The translations under genes were made by a program, and so were the position numbers. This document shows, one piece after another, positions 9,172-18,258 of a stretch of DNA of 64,000 nucleotides. Location: assembly GCF_000320505.1 (NCBI RefSeq), contig NZ_BAGX02000023.1, positions 88,100 to 152,099 of the forward strand, given 5' to 3'. How positions within the stretch are numbered: the stretch's first letter is position 1; each line of letters starts with the position of its first letter. A model generated the notes under the pieces. That model had not been told where the DNA came from. It ran no database searches and saw nothing but the letters and a program-made list of their open reading frames with translations. This stretch comes from Methanobrevibacter boviskoreani JH1. Lineage in GTDB: Archaea > Methanobacteriota > Methanobacteria > Methanobacteriales > Methanobacteriaceae.

Positions 9172-9553
9172 TATTATTATTTAAATTTTTTATTGTTTTA
9201 AAATAAACCTAAAAAAAGATTATTTAAGAAAGAATAATGGTGATAACATGGAATATATATATGCGGCAATGATTTTGCATACTACTGATAAAGAAATTAA
9301 TGAAGAAAACGTAACTAAAATACTCGAAGCAGCTGGCGTAGATGTCGACGAAGCTAGAGTAAAAGCTTTAATCGCAGCATTAGAAGATGTTGATATCGAT
9401 GAAGCTATTGAAACTTCCGCTATTGCAGCAGCTCCTGTAGCTGCAGCTCCTGCAGCAGCTCCTGCTGAAGAAGAGGAAGAAGAGGAAGAAGAAGAAAGTG
9501 AAGAAGAAGCTGAAGAAGAAGCAGCTGCTGGTTTAGGTGCTTTATTCGGTTAA
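9056..9553 (+). repeat. Duplicated stalk tail sequence in rplP0 and rpl12
   Basis: The last 110 bp of rplP0 (from about 9061) and of rpl12 (from about 9431) are nearly identical in DNA, encoding Ala-rich then Glu-rich residues and GLGALFG. Archaeal P0 and L12 share this tail by function. The nucleotide-level match suggests recent homogenisation. Confidence 0.8.
9248..9553 (+). CDS. rpl12: Ribosomal stalk protein P1/L12
   Basis: 101-residue archaeal L12 (P1). The N-terminal helical dimerisation domain ([20 protein letters not shown]) is followed by an alanine hinge, a Glu-rich stretch and the GLGALFG factor-binding tail. GGTGATA provides the ribosome site. Last gene of the L1 operon; a terminator-like hairpin follows directly. 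Confidence 0.96.
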   Translation: MEYIYAAMILHTTDKEINEENVTKILEAAGVDVDEARVKALIAALEDVDIDEAIETSAIAAAPVAAAPAAAPAEEEEEEEEEESEEEAEEEAAAGLGALFG

Positions 9554-9587
9554 GTAAGTTATCTTACTTTACTTTTATTTTTTCAAA
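9552..9587 (+). terminator. Terminator-like hairpin after rpl12
   Basis: AAGTAAG/CTTACTT (9552-9558, 9563-9569), 7 bp with a 4-nt loop, begins inside the stop codon and is followed by a T-rich run. Confidence 0.6.
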
Positions 9588-9906
9588 AAAGGGAAATTAG
9601 TTTATTTTAACTAATTTCTTATCTTTTTATTGTAATGCTATTTTTCATTGTTTATTTGTTAATTTCTGATTTTTAAGCTTATTTGTTCATTTTAGACTGA
9701 TTTTTTTTAGAACTTATCAATTATACTGTTTTTTTCCCTGTAATATTTTAAATATTTCTTATTCTATTGATTTGAAAATTAATTTTTAAAAATCAAACAT
9801 TAAATATTAAAAAAGAGAAATATACACATATTATAAAACTTTACTTTTTATAATTATTAATTTATAAAAGATTTTTTTTAATAATAGATTTTTTTCAGTT
9901 GATATA
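9554..9906. other. rpl12-alaS intergenic region
   Basis: 353 bp of AT-rich DNA with the rpl12 terminator hairpin at the left end and presumably the alaS promoter at the right. Nothing else recognised. Confidence 0.5.
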
Positions 9907-12627
9907 ATGGAAATATTTGACAAATTAGGTTATAAAAAATATACATGTAAAAAATGTGGTCATGATTTCTATTCTAAAGTTGAAAGGGATACATGTGGAG
10001 ATGCTCCATGTGATGAATATGATTTTATTGGAAACCCTGCAACTGATAAACCATATGATTTATATGAAATCCAAAAAACTTTTAAAGAATTTTTAGAAAA
10101 GGAAGGTCATACACCTATACCTCGTTATCCAATCTTAGCTAAAAGATGGAGAGATGATGTATTTTTAGTTGGAGCTTCTATTTTCTGCTTCCAACCATGG
10201 ATTACCTCAGGTATTGTAGAACCTCCTGCTAATCCTTTAGAAATAGCTCAACCTTCTATTAGATTAAATGATGTAGATAATGTTGGAAGAACCGGTAGAC
10301 ATATGACCTGTTTTACAATGGGTTCACATACTGTAATTAATAAACCAGATCATTTCATATATTGGGAAGATAGATGTATTGAGTTATGTCACAACTTTTT
10401 TGCAAGTATTGGAATTAATACAGATGAACTTACTTTCATTCCATCATGGTGGGAAGGTGGAGGTAATGAAGGACCTTGTTATGAAGTCATGTGCAGAGGT
10501 GTAGAACTTGCTACACTTGTTTTCATGCAATATAAAACCTTAGCTAATGGTGAAAGAGAAGAGATTCCTATCAAGGTAGTGGATACCGGTTATGGTCTTG
10601 AACGTATTGCCTGGATTTCACAAGGAACTCCAACTGCATATGATGCATGTTTCGGACCTGTCATTGAAAAACTTAAAGAGATCACTGGTGTTGAACTTAA
10701 TGAAGAAATATTAGGTGAAAGTGCTAGAATAGCAGGTTTAATGGATATTGAAGACTATGCTGATTTAAGAATGCTTAGACAGAAAGTTGCAGATAAATTA
10801 GGAATTAGTATAGAGGAACTTCTCAAATCATCAGAGCCTATGGAGGCAATTTATATTATTGCAGACCATACACGTTGTTTGGCATTTATGCTTGCTGACG
10901 GTATCATTCCTTCAAATGTTAAGGAAGGTTATCTTGCAAGACTTATCTTAAGAAGAACAATCAGATATATGAATCAATTGGACATGAGGGAATCTTTATC
11001 CGATGTGATGAAAATACAACTTGACTTCCTAAAAGATTTCTATCCTGAAATCAGTAAATCCCAGGAACATATTATGAATATTATAGATCTTGAGGAAGAA
11101 AGATATGGTGTAACCATTGAAAAAGGTAAAAAAACAGTTAAAAGAACTATTAAAAACCTTAAAAAACAGGGAAAAACTGAAATGCCTTTGGAAACCTTGA
11201 TCGGTCTTTATGATGCTCAGGGTATGCCTCCTGAGACTGTTAAAGAACTTGCAGGAGACAATTTTAAAGTGGAAATTCCGGATAATTTCTTTACTATTGT
11301 AGCAGATAGACATGAAAAGGAAGAAGTAAAAGTTAAAGATGATTATGAATTTAATTATCATGAAACCGACCTATTGTTCTATAAGGAATTTACTCAAAGG
11401 GAGTTTGAAGCTGAGGTTTTAGGCGTTGAGGAAATTAAGGATAAACTTAATGTGGTTTTAAATCAAACTGTCTTCTATCCAGAAGGTGGAGGTCAACCAG
11501 CTGATGTTGGTATTTTAACCTGTGACGGTAAGGATTATGAAGTGGATTATGTCCAGAAAATCAATAATGTTGTTTTCCATCAGATTAAAACTACTGGGGA
11601 TGATGATTTAGACTCACTTAAAAGCGAACTTAAGTCTTTAGTTGGTAAATCCGTTAAAGGCGAAATTGACTGGAATAGAAGAATTTCCCTTGCAAGACAT
11701 CATACAGCAACCCACCTTGTTGTGGCTGCAGCAAGGAAAGTTTTGGGCGATCATATTTGGCAGGCAGGTGCACAAAAAGGTGTTAAAAGATCCCGTATAG
11801 ATTTATCACATTATAAACGTATATCTCAGGAAGAACTTGATGAGATTGAGAAACTTGCAAATTCCTATGTTATGGATAATATACTCCTTGAGATTAAATG
11901 GCTTACAAGGGATGAGGCTGATAAGAAATATGGCCTTAAATTATATCAGGGTGGTGTAGTACCAGGTAACAATATTCGTGTTGTGAAAGTTCCTGGTGTG
12001 GATGTACAAGCTTGTGCAGGTACTCATGTACCTAAAACAGGTGATGTTGGTATGATTAAAATCCATAAAACTGAAAGGGTTCAGGATGGAGTCGAAAGGT
12101 TAGAATACTCCGCAGGTCTTGCAGCCGTTGATTCTATTCAGGAAGAAAACGAGATTGTAAGGGAAAGCTCAAACACATTTAAAGTAACTCCAGAACAACT
12201 TCCAAAAACCTGTGAAAGATTCTTTACAGAGTGGAAACAGTATAAAAATGAAATCTCAAGACTTAAAGCAGAAATTGCTTCTTTAAAAATTAGTACTTTA
12301 GTAAATAATGTTGAGGAAGTAAATGGTCTTAAGGTTCTAAAAGAAATTGTTGATGGGGATATTAAAGATCTTCAAAACATTGCAACAGATTTCACAGACA
12401 ATGATAAGGCAGATGTTGTAATAATTGGAAACAATGACGGAAAAATAGTCGGTGCTGCATCTGGTAAGGCTATTGATGATGGTGTTAAAATCAATGCCAT
12501 TATTAAGGAAGCTGCAAGTTTACTTGGTGGTGGAGGTGGAGGTCGTCCAACTCTAGCACAAGGTGCAGGTCCAAATGCAGATAAAATGGAGGATGCTTTA
12601 GATAAGGCATATTCATTAATCCAATAG
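9907..12627 (+). CDS. alaS: Alanyl-tRNA synthetase, archaeal type
   Basis: 906-residue class II synthetase charging tRNA-Ala. Archaeal hallmark: an N-terminal extension with zinc-type cysteines (YTCKKCGHDF...CGDAPC). The aminoacylation core follows (RHMTCFTMGSHTVI, motif 2 region). The editing domain has the HHTATH motif (about residue 600) and CAGTH (about residue 704), which clear Ser and Gly. The C-Ala domain ends with LLGGGGGGRPTLAQGAG. Full length for the archaeal family. Probably monocistronic: gaps of 353 and 203 bp flank it and a hairpin plus T tract follows. Confidence 0.97.
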   Translation: MEIFDKLGYKKYTCKKCGHDFYSKVERDTCGDAPCDEYDFIGNPATDKPYDLYEIQKTFKEFLEKEGHTPIPRYPILAKRWRDDVFLVGASIFCFQPWITSGIVEPPANPLEIAQPSIRLNDVDNVGRTGRHMTCFTMGSHTVINKPDHFIYWEDRCIELCHNFFASIGINTDELTFIPSWWEGGGNEGPCYEVMCRGVELATLVFMQYKTLANGEREEIPIKVVDTGYGLERIAWISQGTPTAYDACFGPVIEKLKEITGVELNEEILGESARIAGLMDIEDYADLRMLRQKVADKLGISIEELLKSSEPMEAIYIIADHTRCLAFMLADGIIPSNVKEGYLARLILRRTIRYMNQLDMRESLSDVMKIQLDFLKDFYPEISKSQEHIMNIIDLEEERYGVTIEKGKKTVKRTIKNLKKQGKTEMPLETLIGLYDAQGMPPETVKELAGDNFKVEIPDNFFTIVADRHEKEEVKVKDDYEFNYHETDLLFYKEFTQREFEAEVLGVEEIKDKLNVVLNQTVFYPEGGGQPADVGILTCDGKDYEVDYVQKINNVVFHQIKTTGDDDLDSLKSELKSLVGKSVKGEIDWNRRISLARHHTATHLVVAAARKVLGDHIWQAGAQKGVKRSRIDLSHYKRISQEELDEIEKLANSYVMDNILLEIKWLTRDEADKKYGLKLYQGGVVPGNNIRVVKVPGVDVQACAGTHVPKTGDVGMIKIHKTERVQDGVERLEYSAGLAAVDSIQEENEIVRESSNTFKVTPEQLPKTCERFFTEWKQYKNEISRLKAEIASLKISTLVNNVEEVNGLKVLKEIVDGDIKDLQNIATDFTDNDKADVVIIGNNDGKIVGAASGKAIDDGVKINAIIKEAASLLGGGGGGRPTLAQGAGPNADKMEDALDKAYSLIQ

Positions 12628-12660
12628 GTTTTAACCTGTTTTTTCTTTTTTTTATTTTTT
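12626..12660 (+). terminator. Terminator-like palindrome after alaS
   Basis: AGGTTTTAACCT overlaps the TAG stop (12625-12627) and is followed by a long T tract. Confidence 0.6.
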
Positions 12661-12830
12661 TAAGTAAGTTTACTTGCCTATTTCTCTTTTTCTATTTTAT
12701 AATTCCTTAGAAATGTTGATAGGGTTATAAATAGGTAAATTCAGGATTACTTAAATTTCTTTTTTTTATTTTATGATCCTTTAAAAATATTAAAATAAGT
12801 TTATAAAAAAGTTAATTTGAGATTAAATGA

Positions 12831-13844
12831 TTATTTGTCTCTTAATTTTGAAATATCTATGTCTAATGATTTGTAAAAGTCAACCAAAGATTTAAATTTA
12901 ACACAATACTCTATGGTATCATCACTATCAAAGTCGGGATTCTCTTTTTTAATATTTTCAAATTCCTCAATTCTTCCTTTAAGACTTGGATGTAATTCCA
13001 TTAGAATATCAATGACTCTATGTCTGTCTTCAATTTCGAGACTATCAAAACTATTTAAGTTATTGCCTAATTCCGTTAAATATTTTCTCTCATCTTCAGG
13101 TAATTCTTCGAATTTACTTGAAATCTTGTTAATGTAGGGACTCTCATTAACTATTTTTCTTAGTTTTCTATAGTAATATTTCTCATTGATTTTATTTAGC
13201 ACAGGTTTAAATATAATTAAAATATATAAATACCGGCTTGGTTGAGGATACCAAAAGGATACAACAAGTGAAATTACAATAATGATTGGGTAATAAAATG
13301 TTTCAAATCCACTGGTTCTAATGCTCATATCATTATTAAATAGTTTTTTGGCATTTTTTATATAACTTGAATCTAAGCTTATTTTAAGATGTAATCTTTT
13401 GGAAACGATGTAAAGCCATTGAAGTACAAGTATTAAACCCATATATAAATTGGTTAAATGATAGTATTGTACAAATATTGGAAACTCCTCACCAAAATTA
13501 GTAACTAATGTGATAATTATCGGATATAAACTTACACCCAGTAATAATGCTAATGTAATTATCATTAGTGTTTTATCGGTTTTTTCGATTAAAGATAAAA
13601 TCTCCCTTTGTGTAATCCAGTTGTTTCCAAGTACGATAAAACATACAATAAATAAGAATATCTGTGATTTTAATTGTTCAAGATATATTGGAAGTCCTGC
13701 AGCAGTTAATTGTCCCATATCCGGTACAACAATAGAAAATGTTAGAATAGTCATTGCTACAGCAAATATTCCATCTACAATTGATTCTAATGTATCACTG
13801 GAAATATATTCCATATCTTCATCTTGTAAATTCTTATCGCTCAT
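12831..13844 (-). CDS. TMEM175/DUF1211-like membrane protein with C-terminal soluble domain
   Basis: 337 residues. The first helix carries LESIVDGIFAVAMTILTFSI, matching the R/K-x-x-x-FSDGVFAIAxT signature of TMEM175/DUF1211 potassium-channel-like proteins, but with Ile-Val replacing the Phe-Ser before DG. About six membrane segments occupy residues 18-215. The remaining 120 residues are charged and helical and are not part of the standard family. Bacterial members are potassium leak channels, so a role in ion homeostasis is plausible. Here the gene stands alone between alaS and thiI. Confidence 0.65.
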   Translation of the reverse strand: MSDKNLQDEDMEYISSDTLESIVDGIFAVAMTILTFSIVVPDMGQLTAAGLPIYLEQLKSQIFLFIVCFIVLGNNWITQREILSLIEKTDKTLMIITLALLLGVSLYPIIITLVTNFGEEFPIFVQYYHLTNLYMGLILVLQWLYIVSKRLHLKISLDSSYIKNAKKLFNNDMSIRTSGFETFYYPIIIVISLVVSFWYPQPSRYLYILIIFKPVLNKINEKYYYRKLRKIVNESPYINKISSKFEELPEDERKYLTELGNNLNSFDSLEIEDRHRVIDILMELHPSLKGRIEEFENIKKENPDFDSDDTIEYCVKFKSLVDFYKSLDIDISKLRDK

Positions 13845-14143
13845 AGATTTACTTATTTTTTTAATATTATTTAAATTTTGATTAATTAAGCATATTCTTA
13901 TTAATTAAGAGAACTAATAAATAATATTGATATATAACAATAGTTTATTTTTATATATTAAATATATTATATCTAAAAATAATATTATAATTATTATAAA
14001 GATAAAATAATGATTGTTTTAAAAAAGAGAGTGATAGTCGTTTTTGGATTTATCTTTTAATTTAAAGATTAATATTTATTTTATTATTATAAGAAGTATT
14101 ATTCAATTAAAATTGTTATAGTTAATTTATTGGGAGAGAAAAG

Positions 14144-15292
14144 ATGGATTATGATTTAATACTCATAAGATATGGGGAATTAGCTCTTAAAAGTACTAAA
14201 ATCAGATTAAGATTTGAGAGAAAATTAGTTAAAAATATATCAGCATCAATAGATGGAAATATCAAAAGGGATCAGGGAAGGATATTTCTAGAACCTGAGA
14301 ACTTTGAAGATGCACTGGAAAAATTAGATAAGATATTTGGTATCGTGTCTTATTCTCCGGTAGTAAGAACTAAAACCACTAAAGAGGATGTAACTAAAAC
14401 ATTAAAGGAATATACCAAGCACTTGATTAGTGAGGGATTATTGAAGGAGGGTATGACCTTTGCAATAAGATGTAGGCGTGTTGGAAATCATGATTTCACA
14501 TCTCAGGAAGCCGGGGCATTCTGTGGATCCGTTGTAATTGATACCATACCTCTTAAGGTAAACCTATCTGACCCTGACTTTGAAATCTTCGTTGAAATTA
14601 GGGATAATGATACCTATATCTATCATGAAAAGATTGACGGACCTGGAGGTCTTCCGCTCGGAACTCAGGGAAAGGTTGTAGTTTTAATGTCCAGTGGTAT
14701 CGATTCTCCCGTTGCTGCTTATTTGATGATGAAGAGAGGATGTGCTGTAACGGCTCTCAATTTTGATAATAGTCCATACACAACATCCGATGCAAGAAAT
14801 AATTTTAATGATTTGGTGGATCAATTGCAAACATATGCCTCTGGTGTTCCAATTCAAAAAAGAGTAGCACCATATGGGGAATATCTTAAGACATGTAAAA
14901 ATAAAGGTCCTGAGAAGATGACCTGTGTTTTATGTAAATCTGGTATGTATAAAACAGCTGAAAAACTTGCAAAAGAAATCGGTGCTTTGGCTATTGTTGA
15001 CGGAAGTAGTGTTGGTCAGGTAGCTTCCCAAACACTTCAAAATATTTTATCCTCCCGTTATGGTGTAGACATGCCTATTCTTAGTCCATTGATTGGTATG
15101 GATAAATTAGAAACAACACGTATTGCTGATAAGATCGGTACTTTTGAAATATCCAAAAGAGATGACGGCGGTTGTAAAGCTGTACCTAAATATCCTGAAA
15201 CACAAGCAGATTTAAATAGGGTAATTAAGGCTCAAGAGGATATTTCCCAGGAAGAGGAACTGGAGAAAGTTTTTAAAAACATTGAAAAATAG
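14144..15292 (+). CDS. thiI: tRNA 4-thiouridine synthase ThiI
   Basis: 382 residues: N-terminal ferredoxin-like and THUMP domains (to about 165), then a PP-loop ATPase with SSGIDSP (S183-S188). No rhodanese domain, as usual in methanogens. C261-x2-C264 (CVLC) matches the CxxC pair needed in methanogen ThiI for sulfur transfer and/or cluster binding. It adenylates U8 of tRNA and inserts sulfur. GGGAG ribosome site precedes the ATG. Apparently monocistronic; a hairpin at the stop codon is followed by T runs. Confidence 0.93.
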   Translation: MDYDLILIRYGELALKSTKIRLRFERKLVKNISASIDGNIKRDQGRIFLEPENFEDALEKLDKIFGIVSYSPVVRTKTTKEDVTKTLKEYTKHLISEGLLKEGMTFAIRCRRVGNHDFTSQEAGAFCGSVVIDTIPLKVNLSDPDFEIFVEIRDNDTYIYHEKIDGPGGLPLGTQGKVVVLMSSGIDSPVAAYLMMKRGCAVTALNFDNSPYTTSDARNNFNDLVDQLQTYASGVPIQKRVAPYGEYLKTCKNKGPEKMTCVLCKSGMYKTAEKLAKEIGALAIVDGSSVGQVASQTLQNILSSRYGVDMPILSPLIGMDKLETTRIADKIGTFEISKRDDGGCKAVPKYPETQADLNRVIKAQEDISQEEELEKVFKNIEK

Positions 15293-15322
15293 GATTAAAT
15301 AATCCTTTTTTCATTTTTTTGA
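15291..15322 (+). terminator. Terminator-like hairpin after thiI
   Basis: AGGATT/AATCCT (15291-15296, 15301-15306), 6 bp with AAAT loop, overlaps the TAG stop and is followed by T runs. Confidence 0.6.
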
Positions 15323-15815
15323 TTAACTTATTTATTTTCTTACTTTTTTTTTAAAAATTCTATTTATTTTCTTATTTTTGTTCAGGTGGTTTATTTTCTT
15401 ATTTTATTTAGGAATTATTTCTATTTTCTTATTTTTATTCAAATGGTTTATTTTATCATATCATTTAAAAATCCAATCTATTTTGTAATTTTGAAATATT
15501 TTCAGATTTATTTACTTTTTTAGATATCTGGTTTAATTTTTCTTATTTTTATTATTTATTATGCTCTTTTTCTACAATTAATCTATACTTGTGTTTTTAA
15601 TTGTATAAACATAATATTTATAATACTTAAACAACTATATATTATATGTTTATATTGGGGCAATAAAACCTTTTTAATTTAATAATTTTTTAAAATGATT
15701 AAATTACTGTTTTTTATACTTTTTCAATTGAACTTTTTTATATATTGCCTATTTATTGCAATCTTATTCATTGATTTTACTTTATTGCTCTAATTGTTAA
15801 AATGGCGGTGGTATG
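15293..15815. other. thiI-opu1 intergenic region with T-rich degenerate repeats
   Basis: 523 bp. The left part has several degenerate copies of a TATTTTCTTATTTT-like unit (about 15325-15470). The right part holds an inverted repeat that may control the following transporter operon. Confidence 0.5.
15604..15654 (+). promoter_or_regulatory. Inverted repeat upstream of opu operon 1
   Basis: TATAAACATA (15604-15613) and TATGTTTATA (15645-15654) form perfect 10-bp arms separated by 31 nt, about 160 bp before the start codon. The AAACATAA core recurs upstream of operon 2, suggesting a shared regulator site; inference. Confidence 0.4.
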
Positions 15816-17360
15816 GTGATTGGTGAATTAATTTCATTATTTACAAGTCAAAGTGATTTGTTCATAAATCTTACTATTGAACATTTGGAGATATCTTTAA
15901 TTGCTATTATTCTATCAATTATTATTGGACTTGGGCTTGGAATTACTGTAAGTGAATATCCTAGAAACAAATGGATTTTAACACTTGTAAATATTATTTA
16001 TACCATTCCTTCTATTGCGCTCTTCGGTTTTCTTATACCTGTTGTAGGTGTGGGGGATACGAATGCTATTATTGCGCTAACAGTTTATGGTTTGCTTCCT
16101 ATGGTAAGAAACACCTACACTGGAATTAAGACGATTGATCCCGGTATCATTGAAGCTGCAGAGGGAATGGGTAGTACAGATAGGCAGATCTTATTTAAGA
16201 TTAAGCTACCTTTGGCTTTACCTCATATTATGTCAGCAATTAGAAATATGTCTGTTATGACTATTGCTCTTGCAGGTATTGCATCTTTTATTGGAGCTGG
16301 AGGTCTTGGAGTAGCTATCTATCGTGGAATCACAACTAATAACATTGATCTTGTACTTGCTGGAAGTATATTGATTACTATAGTGGCTTTGGCATTTGAT
16401 TATATACTTTTACTTGTTGAAAAAATTACAAAGGTAGGTCAATCAAGGAAGAAATTCTTTAGTTTCCTTAAAAACAAGAAATTCATTGCTGTGGTTATTA
16501 TCGCTATAGTTGCATTAGGCGCATATGAGGTTTATGATAATTATGGTCATGAAACCATTCATGTTGCATCAAAATCATATACAGAACAATACATTTTAGG
16601 ATATATGTTAGAAGAGTTAATTGAACATGATACCGACTATAAGGTTCAGTTGACTAACGGTATTTCCGGAGGTACTTCCACGATTCAGGGAGGTATGGAG
16701 AAGGGTGAATTCGACATTTATCCCGAGTATACTGGTGTAGGCTGGATGTCCGTTTTGCATGAAAATAATATATATTCTGAATCAATGTTTCCTACTCTTA
16801 AAAAGGAATTTAAGGAAAAGTATAATGAACGATGGTTGGATACTTATGGATTCCAGAATACTTATGCAATTGCTGTTCCAAATTCAATAGCAAAGAAATA
16901 TAATCTAAAAACCATCTCTGATCTGTCTGCAGTATCTAATCAATTAACATTTGGTGCGGAATCAGATTATTTCTCAAGAGCTGATGGTTATGATAATCTA
17001 ACTAAAACATATGGTCTTAACTTTAAGAATACCATGGATTTGGATGTAAGCCTTAAATATGATGCTGTTTCACAAGGAAAAATTGATGTGGTAGAGGTTT
17101 ACACAACTGATGGAAGATTATATGATTCTAATTTAACGATCCTTCAGGATGATAAACACTTTTTCCCGTCTTACTATTGTTGCTCTCTTGTAAGTGAGGA
17201 GACTATTGAAAAACATCCGGATTTACTTCCTGTATTAAATAAATTAAATGGTAAAATCTCTACGGAGGAAATGAGACAAATGAATTATGAGGTTGATGTT
17301 GAGAAAAAAGATCCTAAAGATGTTGCTCATGATTTCTTAGTTAAAAAAGGATTAATTTAA
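15816..17360 (+). CDS. OpuC-type ABC transporter, fused permease and substrate-binding protein (copy 1)
   Basis: Compatible-solute (glycine betaine/choline/carnitine class) importer subunit. Residues 1-210 form the permease with the coupling motif EAAEGMGSTDRQILFKIKLP. A further helix (about 222-240) anchors an external binding domain of the OpuBC/ProX type, with FDIYPEYTGVGW matching the family YPEYTG motif. A GTG at 15816 is chosen because GGTGG lies 4 nt upstream and the protein then aligns exactly with copy 2; an ATG at 15813 is one codon earlier. The ATPase gene follows after 12 bp. Vicinal cysteines (SYYCCS) occur near the C-terminus in both copies. Confidence 0.88.
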   Translation: MIGELISLFTSQSDLFINLTIEHLEISLIAIILSIIIGLGLGITVSEYPRNKWILTLVNIIYTIPSIALFGFLIPVVGVGDTNAIIALTVYGLLPMVRNTYTGIKTIDPGIIEAAEGMGSTDRQILFKIKLPLALPHIMSAIRNMSVMTIALAGIASFIGAGGLGVAIYRGITTNNIDLVLAGSILITIVALAFDYILLLVEKITKVGQSRKKFFSFLKNKKFIAVVIIAIVALGAYEVYDNYGHETIHVASKSYTEQYILGYMLEELIEHDTDYKVQLTNGISGGTSTIQGGMEKGEFDIYPEYTGVGWMSVLHENNIYSESMFPTLKKEFKEKYNERWLDTYGFQNTYAIAVPNSIAKKYNLKTISDLSAVSNQLTFGAESDYFSRADGYDNLTKTYGLNFKNTMDLDVSLKYDAVSQGKIDVVEVYTTDGRLYDSNLTILQDDKHFFPSYYCCSLVSEETIEKHPDLLPVLNKLNGKISTEEMRQMNYEVDVEKKDPKDVAHDFLVKKGLI

Positions 17361-17372
17361 TAAGGTGATAGG

Positions 17373-18230
17373 ATGGATGAAAACACATCTAATAATTTCA
17401 TTGAATTTAGGAATATAAAGAAATCCTATGGGGATAATCTGGTTATTCCTAATCTTAATTTAAGTATTGAAAAAGGTGACTTTCTAACTGTTATTGGAAG
17501 TTCTGGTTGTGGTAAAACAACTATGTTAAAGATGATTAATCGTTTAATTACTCCTGATAGTGGCGATATATTTATTGATGGTAAAAATATTGCTGATTTT
17601 GATGTTGTAAACTTAAGGAGAAAAATCGGATATTCTATTCAGGGAACAATGCTTTTTCCACATTTAACTGTTAAAGAGAATATTTCCTATGTCCCTGATT
17701 TAATTGCAGAAGATGAAAAAAAGGAAATCAAAAGAAGATATAGGGAAAATAGCTCTAGAAAAATTAAGATTAGAAAGAACCAAGAACAGAGGGATGAGGA
17801 AAGGGCAACATCTGACAATAAAGATTCAAAGATTAATAAATGGTTGGATATTGTTGGTTTGGATTCTGATTTATTGGAACGTTTTCCAAATGAGTTGTCC
17901 GGTGGTCAAAAACAGAGGGTAGGTATTGTAAGGGCACTTGCCGCATCACCAAGAATTCTTTTAATGGACGAGCCTTTTGGTGCTGTAGATGAGATTACCA
18001 GAGCTCAACTTCAAAAGGAAATTAAAATAATTCATGAAAAAACAGGTATTACAATTATTTTTGTAACTCATGATATTGGTGAGGCTTTATATCTTGGTGA
18101 CCATGTTCTTGTAATGGATGGAGGGGAGATTATTCAGTATGATAAACCGTCTGAGATATTTTATCATCCTGCTACCCCATTTGTTGAAAGGCTCTGTGAA
18201 AGAACAAGAAAGATTATCTCTAAGGAATAG
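17373..18230 (+). CDS. OpuC-type ABC transporter ATPase (copy 1)
   Basis: 285-residue ATPase energising the preceding permease. Walker A GSSGCGKTT, Q-loop YSIQGTMLFPHL, signature LSGGQKQR, Walker B ILLMDEP and the H-loop THDIGEALYLGD are all present. Two features are odd. A highly charged insert of about 35 residues (roughly 112-148) separates the Q-loop region from the signature. The CBS pair that follows the ATPase core in bacterial OpuCA/ProV is missing. Ribosome site AGGTGAT. A hairpin over the stop codon ends the operon. Confidence 0.9.
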   Translation: MDENTSNNFIEFRNIKKSYGDNLVIPNLNLSIEKGDFLTVIGSSGCGKTTMLKMINRLITPDSGDIFIDGKNIADFDVVNLRRKIGYSIQGTMLFPHLTVKENISYVPDLIAEDEKKEIKRRYRENSSRKIKIRKNQEQRDEERATSDNKDSKINKWLDIVGLDSDLLERFPNELSGGQKQRVGIVRALAASPRILLMDEPFGAVDEITRAQLQKEIKIIHEKTGITIIFVTHDIGEALYLGDHVLVMDGGEIIQYDKPSEIFYHPATPFVERLCERTRKIISKE

Positions 18231-18258
18231 TGTATTCTTCAATTTTTCATTTTTTTCA
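18223..18258 (+). terminator. Terminator-like hairpin after opu operon 1
   Basis: GAATA-GTG-TATTC, extended on both sides apart from one bulged G, contains the TAG stop (18228-18230). A T-rich tract follows. Confidence 0.5.

Noticed and set aside
9056..9553. P0/L12 tail identity as evidence of a recent gene fusion or duplication
   Set aside because: Shared tails are a known functional feature of archaeal stalk proteins; only DNA-level homogenisation is noted.
15325..15470. T-rich repeated stretch as a CRISPR-like or satellite array
   Set aside because: Units vary in length and sequence; better explained as degenerate T-rich terminator DNA.
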